From NCBI RefSeq assembly GCF_000607165.1, contig NZ_JFZG01000008.1:372001-436000 (forward strand): a stretch of DNA of 64,000 nt, read 5' to 3'. The translations under genes were made by a program, and so were the position numbers. Positions 26,859 to 35,814 of the stretch are shown one piece after another (positions within the stretch are counted from its first letter, which is position 1; every line of letters starts with the position of its first letter). The DNA is from Ralstonia pickettii (GTDB taxonomy: Bacteria > Pseudomonadota > Gammaproteobacteria > Burkholderiales > Burkholderiaceae). The notes under the pieces are model-generated. The model saw only the letters and a list, made by a program, of their open reading frames with translations, was not told the origin of the DNA and did not search any database.

Positions 26859-27137
26859 TTAGGCGTTGACAGCGTCCTTGAACTTCTGGCCGGCCTTGAA
26901 CTTGACCGTCTTGGCCGCTTCGACCTTGATTTCTTCGCCGGTGCGCGGGTTGCGGGCCATACGCTCGGCACGCTCGCCTTGGCTGAAGGTACCAAAGCCG
27001 ATGAGGCTGACCGCATCGCCCTTGCCAACGGATTCCATGATGGCTTGCAGCGTCACGTTCAGTGCCTGCTCGGCCTTGGCCTTGGTCAGACCGTCTACGC
27101 CGCTGGCGATGGCGTCGATCAGTTCGGTTTTCGTCAT
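26859..27137 (-). CDS. hupB: DNA-binding protein HU
   Basis: 92 residues from ATG 27137 (AGGGAG upstream). It is a classic HU: MTKTELIDAIASGVDGLTKAKAEQALN, VSLIGFGTFSQGERAERMARNPRTGEEIKVEA, then AAKTVKFKAGQKFKDAVN. The RNPRTG loop holds the proline that kinks DNA. HU coats and bends DNA, shapes the nucleoid and supports replication initiation. The gene is divergent from a SET-domain methyltransferase across 633 bp containing DnaA boxes. Confidence 0.97.
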   Translation of the reverse strand: MTKTELIDAIASGVDGLTKAKAEQALNVTLQAIMESVGKGDAVSLIGFGTFSQGERAERMARNPRTGEEIKVEAAKTVKFKAGQKFKDAVNA

Positions 27138-27770
27138 TGCTTGACTCCCTTCAAGAGTAGATAAAACACACAACAGAGCGTCCGGGGGATGGCTCCAAGG
27201 GCGACATGATACCGGCATGCGAACAGCGTCGGCACTTGAGCTTTGTAACGGCGCGTGGCATGTGGGTTCCGCAAAACCGCATGGGCTCTACGTTGCGAGG
27301 CGATCCAATCACATGAATGCTAACGCGCGATGTTCTGATTTGCGGTTGGCTGTCTGCTCGCTGATAGGTTCGACGCAAGTCGATTGGTTGGTTTACCTTT
27401 TTTCTTATGTATACAGATAGTAGTAGTAGATAACGGTGGATAGTTTCTGTGGATAAGTGGAAAAAGCGCTTTATGTTCAAGCACTTGTTGCAAGCAAAAC
27501 CGAGGGTACGGTGTGTGTCCTCGCGTGGATAGCTTGCTGATTTTTCCGACCCCCCGGCTGGGAACCCCATCAGTTGTGCCCACACCGTCGACAGGGCAGC
27601 CACAGACAGCCAACAGGCTTTGCCGGTAGTTATCCACAGTTGCAGGCCGGGTTATCCACATTGGCAGGACGACATGAGGTTGCGGCACGTGTCGAGAAGC
27701 CATGCTTTTGGTGTAGGCTCACGGCTTCGTTGATCGACGTTCTTGTTTCGCTTTACTGCGCCATTTCCTC
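27138..27770. promoter_or_regulatory. 633-bp intergenic region with three perfect DnaA boxes
   Basis: There is no convincing gene here. Perfect DnaA 9-mers are TGTGGATAA (27448-27456, minus-strand box) and TTATCCACA at 27630-27638 and 27652-27660 (plus). Near-matches GGTGGATAG (27436-27444) and CGTGGATAG lie between. Positions 27390-27480 are AT-rich with a run of pyrimidines and TAGTAGTAGTAG. This could be a DnaA titration or regulatory site, or promoters of HU and SET under DnaA control. No dnaA, dnaN or rpmH gene is near, so a main oriC is unlikely. Confidence 0.6.
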
Positions 27771-28310
27771 ATGACACGCACGTCTCCTGATGCCACGCCG
27801 GCTCTGGCTGAGTCCTCGCCCACGCCGGAAGCTCCGGCCAAACTGCGCCGCCGCGATCGCATCGAGGTGCGCGAATCCGGCGTGCACGGGCGCGGTGTGT
27901 ATGCCGTGGTGGCCATTGCACGCGGCAAGAAGATCATCGAATACAAGGGTGAGCACATCACGTGGAAGGAGGCACTGCGCCGCCATCCGCATGACCCTTC
28001 CGACCCGAATCACACGTTCTACTTCAGCCTGGAAGACGGCAGCGTGATCGACGCCAAGTTTGGTGGCAACCGCGCGCGCTGGATCAACCACGCCTGCAAG
28101 CCGAACTGCGAGGCGCGAGAAAAGGATGGCCACGTGTTCATTCACGCGCTGCGCGACATCGAACCCGGCGAAGAACTGTTCTACGACTACGGCCTCGTCA
28201 TCGAAGGCCGCCAGACCAAGGCACTGAAGGAACAGTTTGCGTGCCGCTGCGGCGCGAAGAAGTGCCGCGGCACGATGCTGGCACCGCCCGAGAAGCGCAA
28301 GAAGAAGTAA
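27771..28310 (+). CDS. SET-domain lysine methyltransferase
   Basis: A 179-residue protein with a full SET domain. HGRGVYAVVAIARGKKIIEYKGE is the N-SET start, RWINHACKPNCEA (106-113 core) the pseudoknot SAM/lysine motif, and GEELFYDYG (133-141) the catalytic tyrosine motif. A post-SET zinc cluster CRCGAKKC (158-165) plus Cys113 completes the classic arrangement. The first 27 residues are Pro/Ala-rich and the tail is very basic (EKRKKK). It transfers methyl groups to protein lysines in eukaryotes; the bacterial target is unknown. HU, encoded divergently, is a candidate. No ribosome site is evident before ATG 27771. Confidence 0.92.
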   Translation: MTRTSPDATPALAESSPTPEAPAKLRRRDRIEVRESGVHGRGVYAVVAIARGKKIIEYKGEHITWKEALRRHPHDPSDPNHTFYFSLEDGSVIDAKFGGNRARWINHACKPNCEAREKDGHVFIHALRDIEPGEELFYDYGLVIEGRQTKALKEQFACRCGAKKCRGTMLAPPEKRKKK

Positions 28311-28326
28311 GCCGAAGGTCGGTCGT

Positions 28327-30003
28327 TCAGACGGATTCGCTTGCCAGCGGCAGGCGCAACACGAAGCGCATCACGCGGCTGCCATCACGTGCAGTCGCAT
28401 CGTCAATGGCGACGGTGCCGCCATGCAGACGTACGATGTCGTGCACGATGGCCAGGCCCAGGCCGCTACCTTGCGGTTGTCCGGGGCGGTGGTCCGCATC
28501 CCCACGGAAGAAGCGCTGGAAAACTTCACCGCGCCGCTCGGGTGGAATGCCCGGGCCATTGTCTTCCACACTCACCACACCCCACCACTGGGATGCAGCG
28601 TCTGCCTCCATACCTGCGCGCAAGGTCACGCGTCCGCCGGCCGGCACGTATTTGATCGCGTTGTCGAGCAGGTTGTTGATGGCCTCGCGCAGCAGCACCG
28701 CGTTGGCCAGCACCGGCGCCTGCAAGGAACCCGGCGACGTGGCTTCTTGCGGCCAGGCCTCAAAGCCCAGATCCAGCCCCCGCGCGAGGGCGCGCGGCAC
28801 CCACTCGGCGCCGGTATCGAACGCCAGCGCGACGAGATCGACCCGCATCGGCGGGCCCAGCTGATCGAGCGTCATGCCTGGCTCGGCACGCGCCAGCGTC
28901 AACAACTGGTTGGACAGGCGCACGGCGCGGTTGGCACCTGATTGCAGCTCCAGCAGTGCAGGGCGGGCATCGTCCAACGTCTTTGCATCGACTGCGCGAT
29001 CGGCATGCAGCTTCAACGCGGTAAGCGGCGTGCGAAGTTGATGTGCAGCGTCTGCGATAAAGGTACGCTGCGCTTCCAGTGCGTCGCGCAGCCGGGCCAG
29101 CAGCGCGTTCATCGCATTGATGAGCGGCTGCAGTTCGGCGGGCACGCGTTCCGCCGATTCTGCGGGCAGCGGCGTCACCGATCGTGCGCTTTGCTTGTTG
29201 AGCGTGTCGGCCAGCGTCTGCAACGGCTGCAGTTCTTCCTTGAGCACGAGGGAGAGGATCAGCCCCCCGATTGCCAACAGCAAGATCAACGGAATCGATA
29301 CCGACAGCAGCACTTCCTTGGCGGCCGTATCGCGATGGTCCAGCAGCTCCGCGACTTCCACGACGATGCCGTCTTCGGCCTTCATGGTGTCGGGCGGATT
29401 GGATGGGTTGAGTGCCGGTGCCGTCTGCGCCTGCGTTGGCGCAAGCGCTGGGCGCGTGACGTCGTCTTCAGGTTCGGGCGGCACAGGCTGGCGCGGCGAG
29501 CGAGGTCTGGGCACCTCAGCACTCACGCCCGGAACGAGCAGATGCACGGCGCGCACCTGTTTGCCGTCGATCCAGCTATAGAACACGCGTGCTTCGCCAA
29601 TGCGGACCTGGCCCGAACCATAGCCCAGCGGCGTGTCGCGCCCGACCAGCGTGCCTGTGGGACCGGAAATGCGCCAGTAGATGCGGTCTTCGCCGCTGTT
29701 CTGTACGAGCGTCTGTGCTGTGAGGGCGATGTCGTAGAGTTTGGCCGCCGGCACGTTCGGGCCAGCGATGCGCAACTGTTCGGCCAGCGTGTTGGCCACG
29801 CCCACCAATGCGCGATCGAACACCTGGGCGGTGTAGTGAGCCGCCAGCCAATACGACAGCGCGCCGGTACCGACGATCAAACCAAACAGCGGTGTTGCCA
29901 GCGCACGCAACAGATGCAGGCGCAGGCTGATGGCACCGTTGCCAGCACCCTTGGCCGGAGCTGATGAAGCCGACGACGAGGCAGGGCGGTGGCGCTTGAA
30001 CAT
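28327..30003 (-). CDS. Sensor histidine kinase (TctE/QseC-like)
   Basis: 558 residues with two membrane spans (about 36-56 and 238-262). Between them is a long periplasmic sensor with a Pro-rich stretch (RPRSPRQPVPPEPEDDVTRP). The H-box FIADAAHQLRTPLTALKLH carries the phosphorylated His. The N-box REAINNLLDNAIKYVP and the G-boxes VEDNGPGIP and GSGLGLAIV complete the ATPase domain. The N-terminal part resembles the 2CSK_N sensor domain of tricarboxylate and polyamine sensors. It follows its response regulator gene by 9 bp and is convergent with the SET gene. The signal is unknown. Confidence 0.93.
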   Translation of the reverse strand: MFKRHRPASSSASSAPAKGAGNGAISLRLHLLRALATPLFGLIVGTGALSYWLAAHYTAQVFDRALVGVANTLAEQLRIAGPNVPAAKLYDIALTAQTLVQNSGEDRIYWRISGPTGTLVGRDTPLGYGSGQVRIGEARVFYSWIDGKQVRAVHLLVPGVSAEVPRPRSPRQPVPPEPEDDVTRPALAPTQAQTAPALNPSNPPDTMKAEDGIVVEVAELLDHRDTAAKEVLLSVSIPLILLLAIGGLILSLVLKEELQPLQTLADTLNKQSARSVTPLPAESAERVPAELQPLINAMNALLARLRDALEAQRTFIADAAHQLRTPLTALKLHADRAVDAKTLDDARPALLELQSGANRAVRLSNQLLTLARAEPGMTLDQLGPPMRVDLVALAFDTGAEWVPRALARGLDLGFEAWPQEATSPGSLQAPVLANAVLLREAINNLLDNAIKYVPAGGRVTLRAGMEADAASQWWGVVSVEDNGPGIPPERRGEVFQRFFRGDADHRPGQPQGSGLGLAIVHDIVRLHGGTVAIDDATARDGSRVMRFVLRLPLASESV

Positions 30004-30012
30004 GGGCCAGGA

Positions 30013-30723
30013 CTACGCCGGGGCGCGTGCCTGCAACAGGTAACCGAAGCCGCGCACCGTGACGATCTCCGCCTCGGAATGCTCGATCTTGCGGCGTACG
30101 CGGTGCACATAGACTTCGATGGCCGTATCGCCCACCACATCATGACTGGCCTCGCCGATGGCGTGCCCGAAGCTGGCAAGGTGGTCCTGCAACTGCACCT
30201 TGCTGACGACCCGCCCCTGGCGCAGCATCAGCAACTCCAGCACGGCAAATTCGCGCGGCGACAGTTCCAGCGGCGCGGCATCGACAAAGATGCGCCGTTC
30301 CACGCCGCTCATGCGAAGCCGTCCGACAAGGACGTCAGGGCGTGCGGCGGGTTCGGTTGAATCGTTGCGACGGCGCAGCAATGCGCCCACGCGGGCCACC
30401 AGTTCGAGCATCTCGAACGGCTTGAGCAGGTAATCGTCGGCACCGGCGTTCAGGCCGTTCACCTTGTCGAGCAGACCGTCGCGTGCCGTCAGGATCAGCA
30501 CGGGCGTCACGCGATCGCGTGCCCGAAACTGCGACAGCAACGTCATGCCATCGATACCGGGCAGCCCAAGATCGAGGATCACCAGATCGTGTGTCTGCCT
30601 GGCGAGTTGTTCAGTGGCAAAGACGCCGTCGTGCACGACATGTACGCGATGCCCGGCTTGTGTGAGTCCGGCATGGATGCCGCTGGCGATGGCACGGTCA
30701 TCTTCAATCAGCAGGATGCGCAT
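30013..30723 (-). CDS. OmpR-family response regulator
   Basis: 236 residues. The receiver domain starts MRILLIEDDRAIASGI and has the phospho-Asp in LVILDLGLPGIDG and the conserved Lys in DDYLLKPFEM. The winged-helix DNA-binding domain follows (LELSPREFAVLELLMLRQGRVVSK, DTAIEVYVHRVRRKIEHS, VTVRGFGYLL), as in QseB and TctD. An insertion of roughly 15 residues (NDSTEPAARPDV) links the domains. It is the first gene of a two-gene operon with the kinase, and is divergent from the DUF3717 gene. Confidence 0.95.
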   Translation of the reverse strand: MRILLIEDDRAIASGIHAGLTQAGHRVHVVHDGVFATEQLARQTHDLVILDLGLPGIDGMTLLSQFRARDRVTPVLILTARDGLLDKVNGLNAGADDYLLKPFEMLELVARVGALLRRRNDSTEPAARPDVLVGRLRMSGVERRIFVDAAPLELSPREFAVLELLMLRQGRVVSKVQLQDHLASFGHAIGEASHDVVGDTAIEVYVHRVRRKIEHSEAEIVTVRGFGYLLQARAPA

Positions 30724-30799
30724 TGACTCGATCCAGAGTGCGGGGCGGAAAAGGCAAAAAGGGGCGATCGGCGTGATTTGGCAGCGCTACAATGCGCGG

Positions 30800-31027
30800 A
30801 TGACCGATGCCCTGCTCACCATCACCGATCTGGAGGCCGCCATCAATTTCTGGCGTGCCCGTTCGCCCGCCGAAGGCGAGGAACTGCGGCTGTGTGCCGA
30901 GGCGTCGGCGCTGGCCAAGCCGTATGCGCTGATGATTGTACAAGGCGCCACCCGCATCGCCCCTGAGCAATTGGGCGACAAGGCGCGGGCAGCTTATGAG
31001 GCGTGGCGCGCAGCCACACAGGGCTGA
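30800..31027 (+). CDS. DUF3717 family small protein
   Basis: 75 residues, mostly helical: ITDLEAAINFWRARSPAEG, LCAEASALAKPYALMIVQG, LGDKARAAYEAWRAA. It matches the short DUF3717 family of Burkholderiales; function unknown. ATG 30800 is chosen because the longer frame upstream overlaps the divergent regulator gene. No Cys clusters, signal or membrane segment are present. It is convergent with phhB, 19 bp away. Confidence 0.75.
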   Translation: MTDALLTITDLEAAINFWRARSPAEGEELRLCAEASALAKPYALMIVQGATRIAPEQLGDKARAAYEAWRAATQG

Positions 31028-31046
31028 ACGCCAGCATTGCTGGTCG

Positions 31047-31361
31047 TTACTTTGCGCCGGTGGCGCTCGTGCCTTTCGCGGCCTGCTCGATAAAGCGCGC
31101 GAGATCTGCATCACGGTGCGTGAGCCCGTTCGCGTCATGTGTGGACAAGGTGATGTCCACCCGATTCCACACGTTGAACCACTCCGGATGGTGATTCATC
31201 TGCTCGGCCTTGATCGCCACGCGCGTCATGAAGCCGAACGCGGCGTTGAAGTCGGCAAAGGTGAAGGTCTTCTGGATGGCGTCGCGCTCGCTCTGTAGCG
31301 TCCAGCCGGGCAGTTCGGCAAAGAGGGCCTTGCGTTGGTCTTCGTTCAGGGTCGGCATCAT
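31047..31361 (-). CDS. phhB: Pterin-4a-carbinolamine dehydratase
   Basis: 104 residues. The signature [20 protein letters not shown], with the catalytic His-His, identifies the PCD/DCoH family. The enzyme dehydrates the pterin carbinolamine formed by phenylalanine hydroxylase, so that tetrahydropterin can be recycled. It lies 61 bp downstream of phhA in the same direction; the pair form the phenylalanine-to-tyrosine module. Two adjacent in-frame ATGs (31361 and 31358) are possible starts. Confidence 0.95.
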   Translation of the reverse strand: MMPTLNEDQRKALFAELPGWTLQSERDAIQKTFTFADFNAAFGFMTRVAIKAEQMNHHPEWFNVWNRVDITLSTHDANGLTHRDADLARFIEQAAKGTSATGAK

Positions 31362-31422
31362 GATGGGGTGCGGAGTTCGGTCTTGAATGCGCGCAGTATA
31401 GTCAGCGCTCGACTATCTGCCA

Positions 31423-32367
31423 TCAGATGTCCGCAGTGTCTGCCCAACCTTCGCGGTTGCCGACGTTCAGCACCACATCGCCATCCACCACATCACCCGC
31501 GCCAATGGTCGGCAGCGCAGCGAGTTCTTCATACAGCGGCGTGAAGTCCGGGCGCGTGGCATCGAACAACTGTTCGAAGCTGTCGATGGTGAAGTAGGTC
31601 TTCTGGAACGTGTCGATCCGGTAGCGCGTGCGCATGATGCGGCGCACGTCAAAGCCGATGCGGTTCGGGCTGGCCGAATCCAGTGCGTACACCGATTCAC
31701 TCTTGCTCGACACGATGCCCGCACCGTAGATGCGCAGACCAGCCGGTGTGCGGATCAGGCCGAACTCCACCGTGTACCAGTACAGGCGCGCGAGCATGTC
31801 GAGCTGGCCCAGGCGAGCGGCCTTCAGGCCACCCTTGCCGTAGGCTTCCATGTAGTCGGCAAAGACCGGGTTAATCAGCAGCGGCACGTGGCCGAAGATA
31901 TCGTGAAAGCAATCCGGCTCTTGCAGGTAATCGAGCTGATCGGGGCGGCGCATCCACCAGCTTGCGGGGAAACGGCGGTTGGCCAGGTGATCGAAAAACA
32001 CTTCGTCGGGCACCAGGCCCGGCACAGCAACGATCTGCCAGCCGGTGGCGCGCATCAGCGTCTCGTTGAGCTGGTCGAATGACGGCACGGCATCGCGGCT
32101 CATGCCCAGCGTCGACAGGCCTTGCAGGAATTCATCGCACACACGGCCCGGCAGCAGCGCTTCCTGGCGATCGTACAGCGTGCGCCACGTTGCATGATCG
32201 GCGGCGGTGTAGCGGTGCACCGGTTGTTGCATGGTGAAGTCGGCGCGTAGCGTCTGGCCATCGAGGCCTTCTGCGAATTGCTCGCGCAGCTTGTCGGTCA
32301 GGGTGCCGTTGAAGCCGGCCGGGGCGGCGTTTTGGGCTGCGTCGGGGGCGGTGGTTGCCATGGCCAT
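31423..32367 (-). CDS. phhA: Phenylalanine 4-monooxygenase
   Basis: About 314 residues. It converts phenylalanine to tyrosine using O2, Fe(II) and tetrahydropterin. Iron ligands are seen as His155 and His160 in PDCFHDIFGHVPLL and Glu201 in YWYTVEFGLI. The pterin-binding region precedes them (LVPDEVFFDHLANRRFPASWW). The preferred start is ATG 32367 (MAMATTAPD); 32361 is also possible and the frame is open to 32445. The gene is divergent from an Lrp/AsnC regulator that may control it and is followed by phhB. Confidence 0.96.
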   Translation of the reverse strand: MAMATTAPDAAQNAAPAGFNGTLTDKLREQFAEGLDGQTLRADFTMQQPVHRYTAADHATWRTLYDRQEALLPGRVCDEFLQGLSTLGMSRDAVPSFDQLNETLMRATGWQIVAVPGLVPDEVFFDHLANRRFPASWWMRRPDQLDYLQEPDCFHDIFGHVPLLINPVFADYMEAYGKGGLKAARLGQLDMLARLYWYTVEFGLIRTPAGLRIYGAGIVSSKSESVYALDSASPNRIGFDVRRIMRTRYRIDTFQKTYFTIDSFEQLFDATRPDFTPLYEELAALPTIGAGDVVDGDVVLNVGNREGWADTADI

Positions 32368-32505
32368 TTGTAATGTCGATCTTGTGCAATCAGAGTCCGG
32401 CCAGTGTATGGGCGCGCCCACGCGGGTTGGCCGCAAAACCACCACCCATTGCGCATTGTTTGCGGAAATCGTGCAGAATTCAGTCTATCAATGCAGGAGA
32501 TGTGC

Positions 32506-32982
32506 ATGATTTCGCTCGATACCTTCGATCTGGCCCTGCTGGCGGCCCTTCAGCGCGATGGGCGTGCGACGCATCAGCAGCTCTCGGAGCAGGTTCACCT
32601 GTCGGCCAGCCAGGTCGGGCGGCGCCTCGCGCGGCTTGAATCGGAAGGCGTGATCGAGGGCTACCGGGTGGTGCTTTCGCCGACGGGGCTGGGATTGGGC
32701 GTGACGGTGTTTGCCAGCGTCAAGCTCGCGCACCACGGCGACGCCATCGTCGAACGCTTTCACGAAGAGATCAGCCTGCTCGACGCAGTGCAGGAGTGCT
32801 ATTCCGTGGCCGGCGACGCCGACTACATGCTGCGTGTGGTGGTGCCCGATCTGCCCGCGCTGTCGGAATTCGTCATGCGCAAGCTGATGCGCGTGCCGGG
32901 TGTGGACAACGTGCGTTCCAATATCGTTCTGACGGCCTTGAAGCGGGATGGCGCGTTGCCGCTATCCCACCTTGGTGGGTAG
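32506..32982 (+). CDS. Lrp/AsnC family transcriptional regulator
   Basis: 158 residues from ATG 32506, with AGGAG ideally spaced; in-frame ATGs at 32491 and 32500 overlap that site. The N-terminal winged helix-turn-helix is FDLALLAALQRDGRATHQQLSEQVHLSASQVGRRLARLE. The C-terminal RAM ligand-binding domain includes AVQECYSVAGDADYMLRVVVPD. It is divergent from phhA across 138 bp, the usual arrangement for an amino-acid-responsive activator of phenylalanine hydroxylase. That role is inferred from position. Confidence 0.93.
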   Translation: MISLDTFDLALLAALQRDGRATHQQLSEQVHLSASQVGRRLARLESEGVIEGYRVVLSPTGLGLGVTVFASVKLAHHGDAIVERFHEEISLLDAVQECYSVAGDADYMLRVVVPDLPALSEFVMRKLMRVPGVDNVRSNIVLTALKRDGALPLSHLGG

Positions 32983-33072
32983 ACTCGCGCCTTGCGCCAG
33001 GGTGCACGGCGTGTCACGCTGCAAGCCGACATCACTTTGCTGATATGAAACGCCTGTCTTGGGCGGGAGACC

Positions 33073-33840
33073 ATGATGGTTGAGGGACACACCACGCATC
33101 CGGTGCACGCGCCGGCGCATCTGTCAGGCGGCTACGGCATGCCGGCACGGGTTCGCGCGTGGTGGGTGGCTGCTGCAGTGGCAGGCGTCACCTATGGCGG
33201 CATGCTGACCATGGTGGCCGTCGAAGTGCCACCCGGCACGCCACTGGTGGGCCGCATCGTTGCGCAGCCGCTTTGGAAAATGCTGATGGCGCTGCTGCTG
33301 GCGCGCGCCGCCTCGCAGCACGAGATTCCGCGCGAGCGGCGCTGGCTGATCGGCGCGATGGTGTTCTCCGCACTCGGCGATCTATGGCTTGCGCTACCGT
33401 GGCTGGCGTTCTCGTTCATGGCGGGGCTGGGCTGTTTCCTGCTGGCGCACTTGTGTTACCTGCGGGTGCTGGTGGGGTTGCGTGGGGCGTCGTCGGCCAT
33501 CCGCATGATTGGCGTCGGCGTGATGATCGGCGTGGCCATCGGCATGTTGCTGTGGTACTGGCCGGGCCTGGGCGAGTTGAAGGGGCCCGTGATCGTCTAC
33601 ATGCTGGTGCTCTCGGCGATGGTGTGCGCGGCATTGCTTGCGCGCCTGCCTGGGCCGCTGACGGCTTGGGGCGCACTCGCCTTTGCGGCTTCCGACGCCA
33701 TGATCGGCATCAGCGTGTTCGTCTTCCCGTTTACTGATCACGAGCTGGCGATCTGGTGGAGCTACGCTGCCGCCCAGCTCCTTATCAGCGCCGGCTTGCT
33801 TACGCGCCGCACGCCCCCCGCGCGCCGCGCCGCGGCATAA
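33073..33840 (+). CDS. YhhN family membrane protein (lysoplasmalogenase-like)
   Basis: 255 residues with about seven to eight hydrophobic spans. The YhhN pattern is visible: KPLWKMLMALLLARA-like segment after span 2, VFSALGDLWLALPW with the conserved Asp, LAHLCYLRVLV with His, and ALAFAASDAMIGISVF with the second Asp. Eukaryotic TMEM86 relatives hydrolyse lysoplasmalogens; bacterial roles are less clear. ATG 33073 follows GGGAGA. The ornithine-cyclodeaminase-like gene follows in the same direction after 35 bp. Confidence 0.85.
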   Translation: MMVEGHTTHPVHAPAHLSGGYGMPARVRAWWVAAAVAGVTYGGMLTMVAVEVPPGTPLVGRIVAQPLWKMLMALLLARAASQHEIPRERRWLIGAMVFSALGDLWLALPWLAFSFMAGLGCFLLAHLCYLRVLVGLRGASSAIRMIGVGVMIGVAIGMLLWYWPGLGELKGPVIVYMLVLSAMVCAALLARLPGPLTAWGALAFAASDAMIGISVFVFPFTDHELAIWWSYAAAQLLISAGLLTRRTPPARRAAA

Positions 33841-33875
33841 GGTCCGTCCGACGTTTCCTCCGCTGCGGGAGCTCC

Positions 33876-34877
33876 ATGCTGCAGACCCTCGACGCTGCCA
33901 CCACGGCGGCCCGCTTGCCGTATGCCGCGTTGGCCGATGCCATCGCCCAAGTGTTGCGCGATGCGCGCGCGGGCCGTGCCCAGGCGCCCGCACGGCTTGT
34001 GATGCCGGTGGCTGATGGTGGCAGTTTGCTGCTGATGCCGGCGTCCAATGCCGACATCGCCGTCACCAAGATGATCACCGTGCACCCGCACAACCCCGCC
34101 CGGGGCTTGGCTGCCATTCACGGCGAGGTGGTGGTGATGGACGCCCGCACCGGCGAGCGCCGGCTCATGCTGGATGGCCCGACTGTCACCGCACACCGCA
34201 CAGCCGCTGTGTCATTGCTGGCGGCGCGCTTGCTGGCGCCTGAGCCGGCCGGGGATTTGCTGCTGGTCGGCGCCGGGGCCCAGGCACGCGCGCATCTGGA
34301 AGCCTTCCGCTTCGGGCTGGGCACACGACGCGTCACGATCATCGCGCGCTCGGCTGCCAGCGCGGATGGGCTGGCGGGGTACGCCCGCGCGCTCGGCATG
34401 GATGCCACCGCGCTGGCGGGTGGCGATGCGGCCGGCGTGGCAGATGCTGCCCGTGCGGTGTTGCCGCAGACGCCTCTGGTCATTACCGCCACGCCGTCAT
34501 CGCAACCGGTGCTGCCGGATTTGGGCGACTCGAGCCACCCTGCCGGCTATGCATGGGGCGCCCACCACTTCATCGCCGCCGTTGGCGCGTTCCGGCCCGA
34601 CATGGCTGAGCTTCCGCCGCGCTTGTGCGTGCATGCCGCCGCAGTCGACCGGCTGTACGCCGATACCCTGGTCGACCTGGAAGCCGAAGCCGGCGACCTG
34701 CTGCAGGCCGGCGTGCCGTGGTCGCGTGTGCGGCCGTTACAACAGTGCGTGGATACGCCGCCGGACACGCTGGCGCAGCCCGCGACGGTGTCGCCAGTGG
34801 TATTCAAAAGCGTTGGCAATGCCCTGTGGGATCTGGCCGCGTGCGTGCTCGCCCTGTCCAAGTCCAAGTCTGTTTAA
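33876..34877 (+). CDS. Ornithine cyclodeaminase/mu-crystallin family protein
   Basis: 333 residues from ATG 33876; the frame opens earlier but overlaps the upstream gene. It has the catalytic-Lys region NADIAVTKMITVHPHNPARG, GEVVVMDARTGERRLMLDG, and an NAD-binding Rossmann motif LLLVGAGAQARAHLEAF. Members are ornithine cyclodeaminases or delta-1-pyrroline-2-carboxylate (ketimine) reductases; this one lacks enough distinguishing residues by eye to choose. It probably shares a transcript with the YhhN gene. The downstream 202 bp (to ompW) is the ompW leader region with small inverted repeats (e.g. 35029-35041). Confidence 0.88.
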   Translation: MLQTLDAATTAARLPYAALADAIAQVLRDARAGRAQAPARLVMPVADGGSLLLMPASNADIAVTKMITVHPHNPARGLAAIHGEVVVMDARTGERRLMLDGPTVTAHRTAAVSLLAARLLAPEPAGDLLLVGAGAQARAHLEAFRFGLGTRRVTIIARSAASADGLAGYARALGMDATALAGGDAAGVADAARAVLPQTPLVITATPSSQPVLPDLGDSSHPAGYAWGAHHFIAAVGAFRPDMAELPPRLCVHAAAVDRLYADTLVDLEAEAGDLLQAGVPWSRVRPLQQCVDTPPDTLAQPATVSPVVFKSVGNALWDLAACVLALSKSKSV

Positions 34878-35079
34878 AAACTGAGCATGTGCTGAAGACG
34901 CCCGCTGCAGGCTGATCTGGCGCGTTGCCTGTAACAGGAAACCTCTAGAAAAAGGGTTCTAGCCAAGGCAATCAGACGGGATAATGGCCATCCCTTCCGC
35001 CTGGGAGGAGACTTAGAACGCACCGCAAACGGTTCAACCGTCTGCATCGGATGCGTCTGACACAGGAGCACATACAGAG

Positions 35080-35799
35080 ATGGCCTATAAAAAAGCACTG
35101 GCGGCCGCCGCCGGGATGATCCTCGCCACCGCCGCGCACGCACAGGCTGCCGGCAGCAACATCGTCAGCCTCGGCTGGTTCCGCGTGATGCCGAACAGCT
35201 CGAGCGACCCGCTATTGGTGAAGAGCATCGGCGGGATGCCGGTGAATCAATCGCAGTCCGGCACCGGCGCCAAGATCCAGGAAGCCGATACCGTTGGTCT
35301 CGCCTTCACGCACTTCTTTACCGACAACATCGCCGTTGAACTGGTCGGCGGCATTCCGCCCCGCCACAAGATCGAAGGCACCGGCGCGCTGTCGGGTTAC
35401 GGCGAAATCGGCTCGGCCAAGCAATGGAGCCCGGCCGTGCTGGCGAAGTGGTACTTCTTCAACGCCGACACCAAGTTCCGCCCGTATGTCGGCCTGGGCC
35501 TGAACTACACGTGGTTCTCCGACGAGAAGATCACGAACAGCGCCTTCCAGACGAAGCTGGCGGGCCCGGGCAGCAAGAGCAACGTGTCGACCGACGGTTC
35601 GTTGAACCCGGTGCTGAACGTGGGTGCTACTTACGCCATCACCAAGGACTGGTTCGTTGGCCTGTCGGTGTCGTATCTGCCGCTGAAGACGACGGCAACG
35701 ATCGACAGCACGACGGCCACCGGTGTCCACGTTGTGAGCGAAGCGAAGATCAAGATCAACCCGGTCGTGACCTTCCTGAACGTCGGCTACCGCTTCTGA
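35080..35799 (+). CDS. ompW: OmpW family outer-membrane protein
   Basis: 239 residues. Residues 1-23 are a signal peptide ending AHAQA. Strand-rich mature protein with typical OmpW segments (VGLAFTHFFTDNIAVELVGG, WSPAVLAKWYFFNADTKFRPYVGLGLNYTWF). It ends in an aromatic residue (VGYRF), consistent with an eight-stranded outer-membrane barrel. OmpW forms a small hydrophobic channel. ATG 35080 follows AGGAG. It is monocistronic, with its own strong terminator. Confidence 0.93.
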   Translation: MAYKKALAAAAGMILATAAHAQAAGSNIVSLGWFRVMPNSSSDPLLVKSIGGMPVNQSQSGTGAKIQEADTVGLAFTHFFTDNIAVELVGGIPPRHKIEGTGALSGYGEIGSAKQWSPAVLAKWYFFNADTKFRPYVGLGLNYTWFSDEKITNSAFQTKLAGPGSKSNVSTDGSLNPVLNVGATYAITKDWFVGLSVSYLPLKTTATIDSTTATGVHVVSEAKIKINPVVTFLNVGYRF

Positions 35800-35814
35800 G
35801 CGGTTTCCGCGCAA

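Noticed and set aside
27630-27660. Short CRISPR-like repeat from the two nearby TTATCCACA copies
   Set aside because: Only two 9-bp copies 22 bp apart; they match DnaA boxes and lack repeat-spacer structure.
27138-27770. Main replication origin (oriC)
   Set aside because: Only three perfect DnaA boxes and no dnaA, dnaN, gyrB or rpmH genes nearby; kept as a DnaA-box cluster instead.
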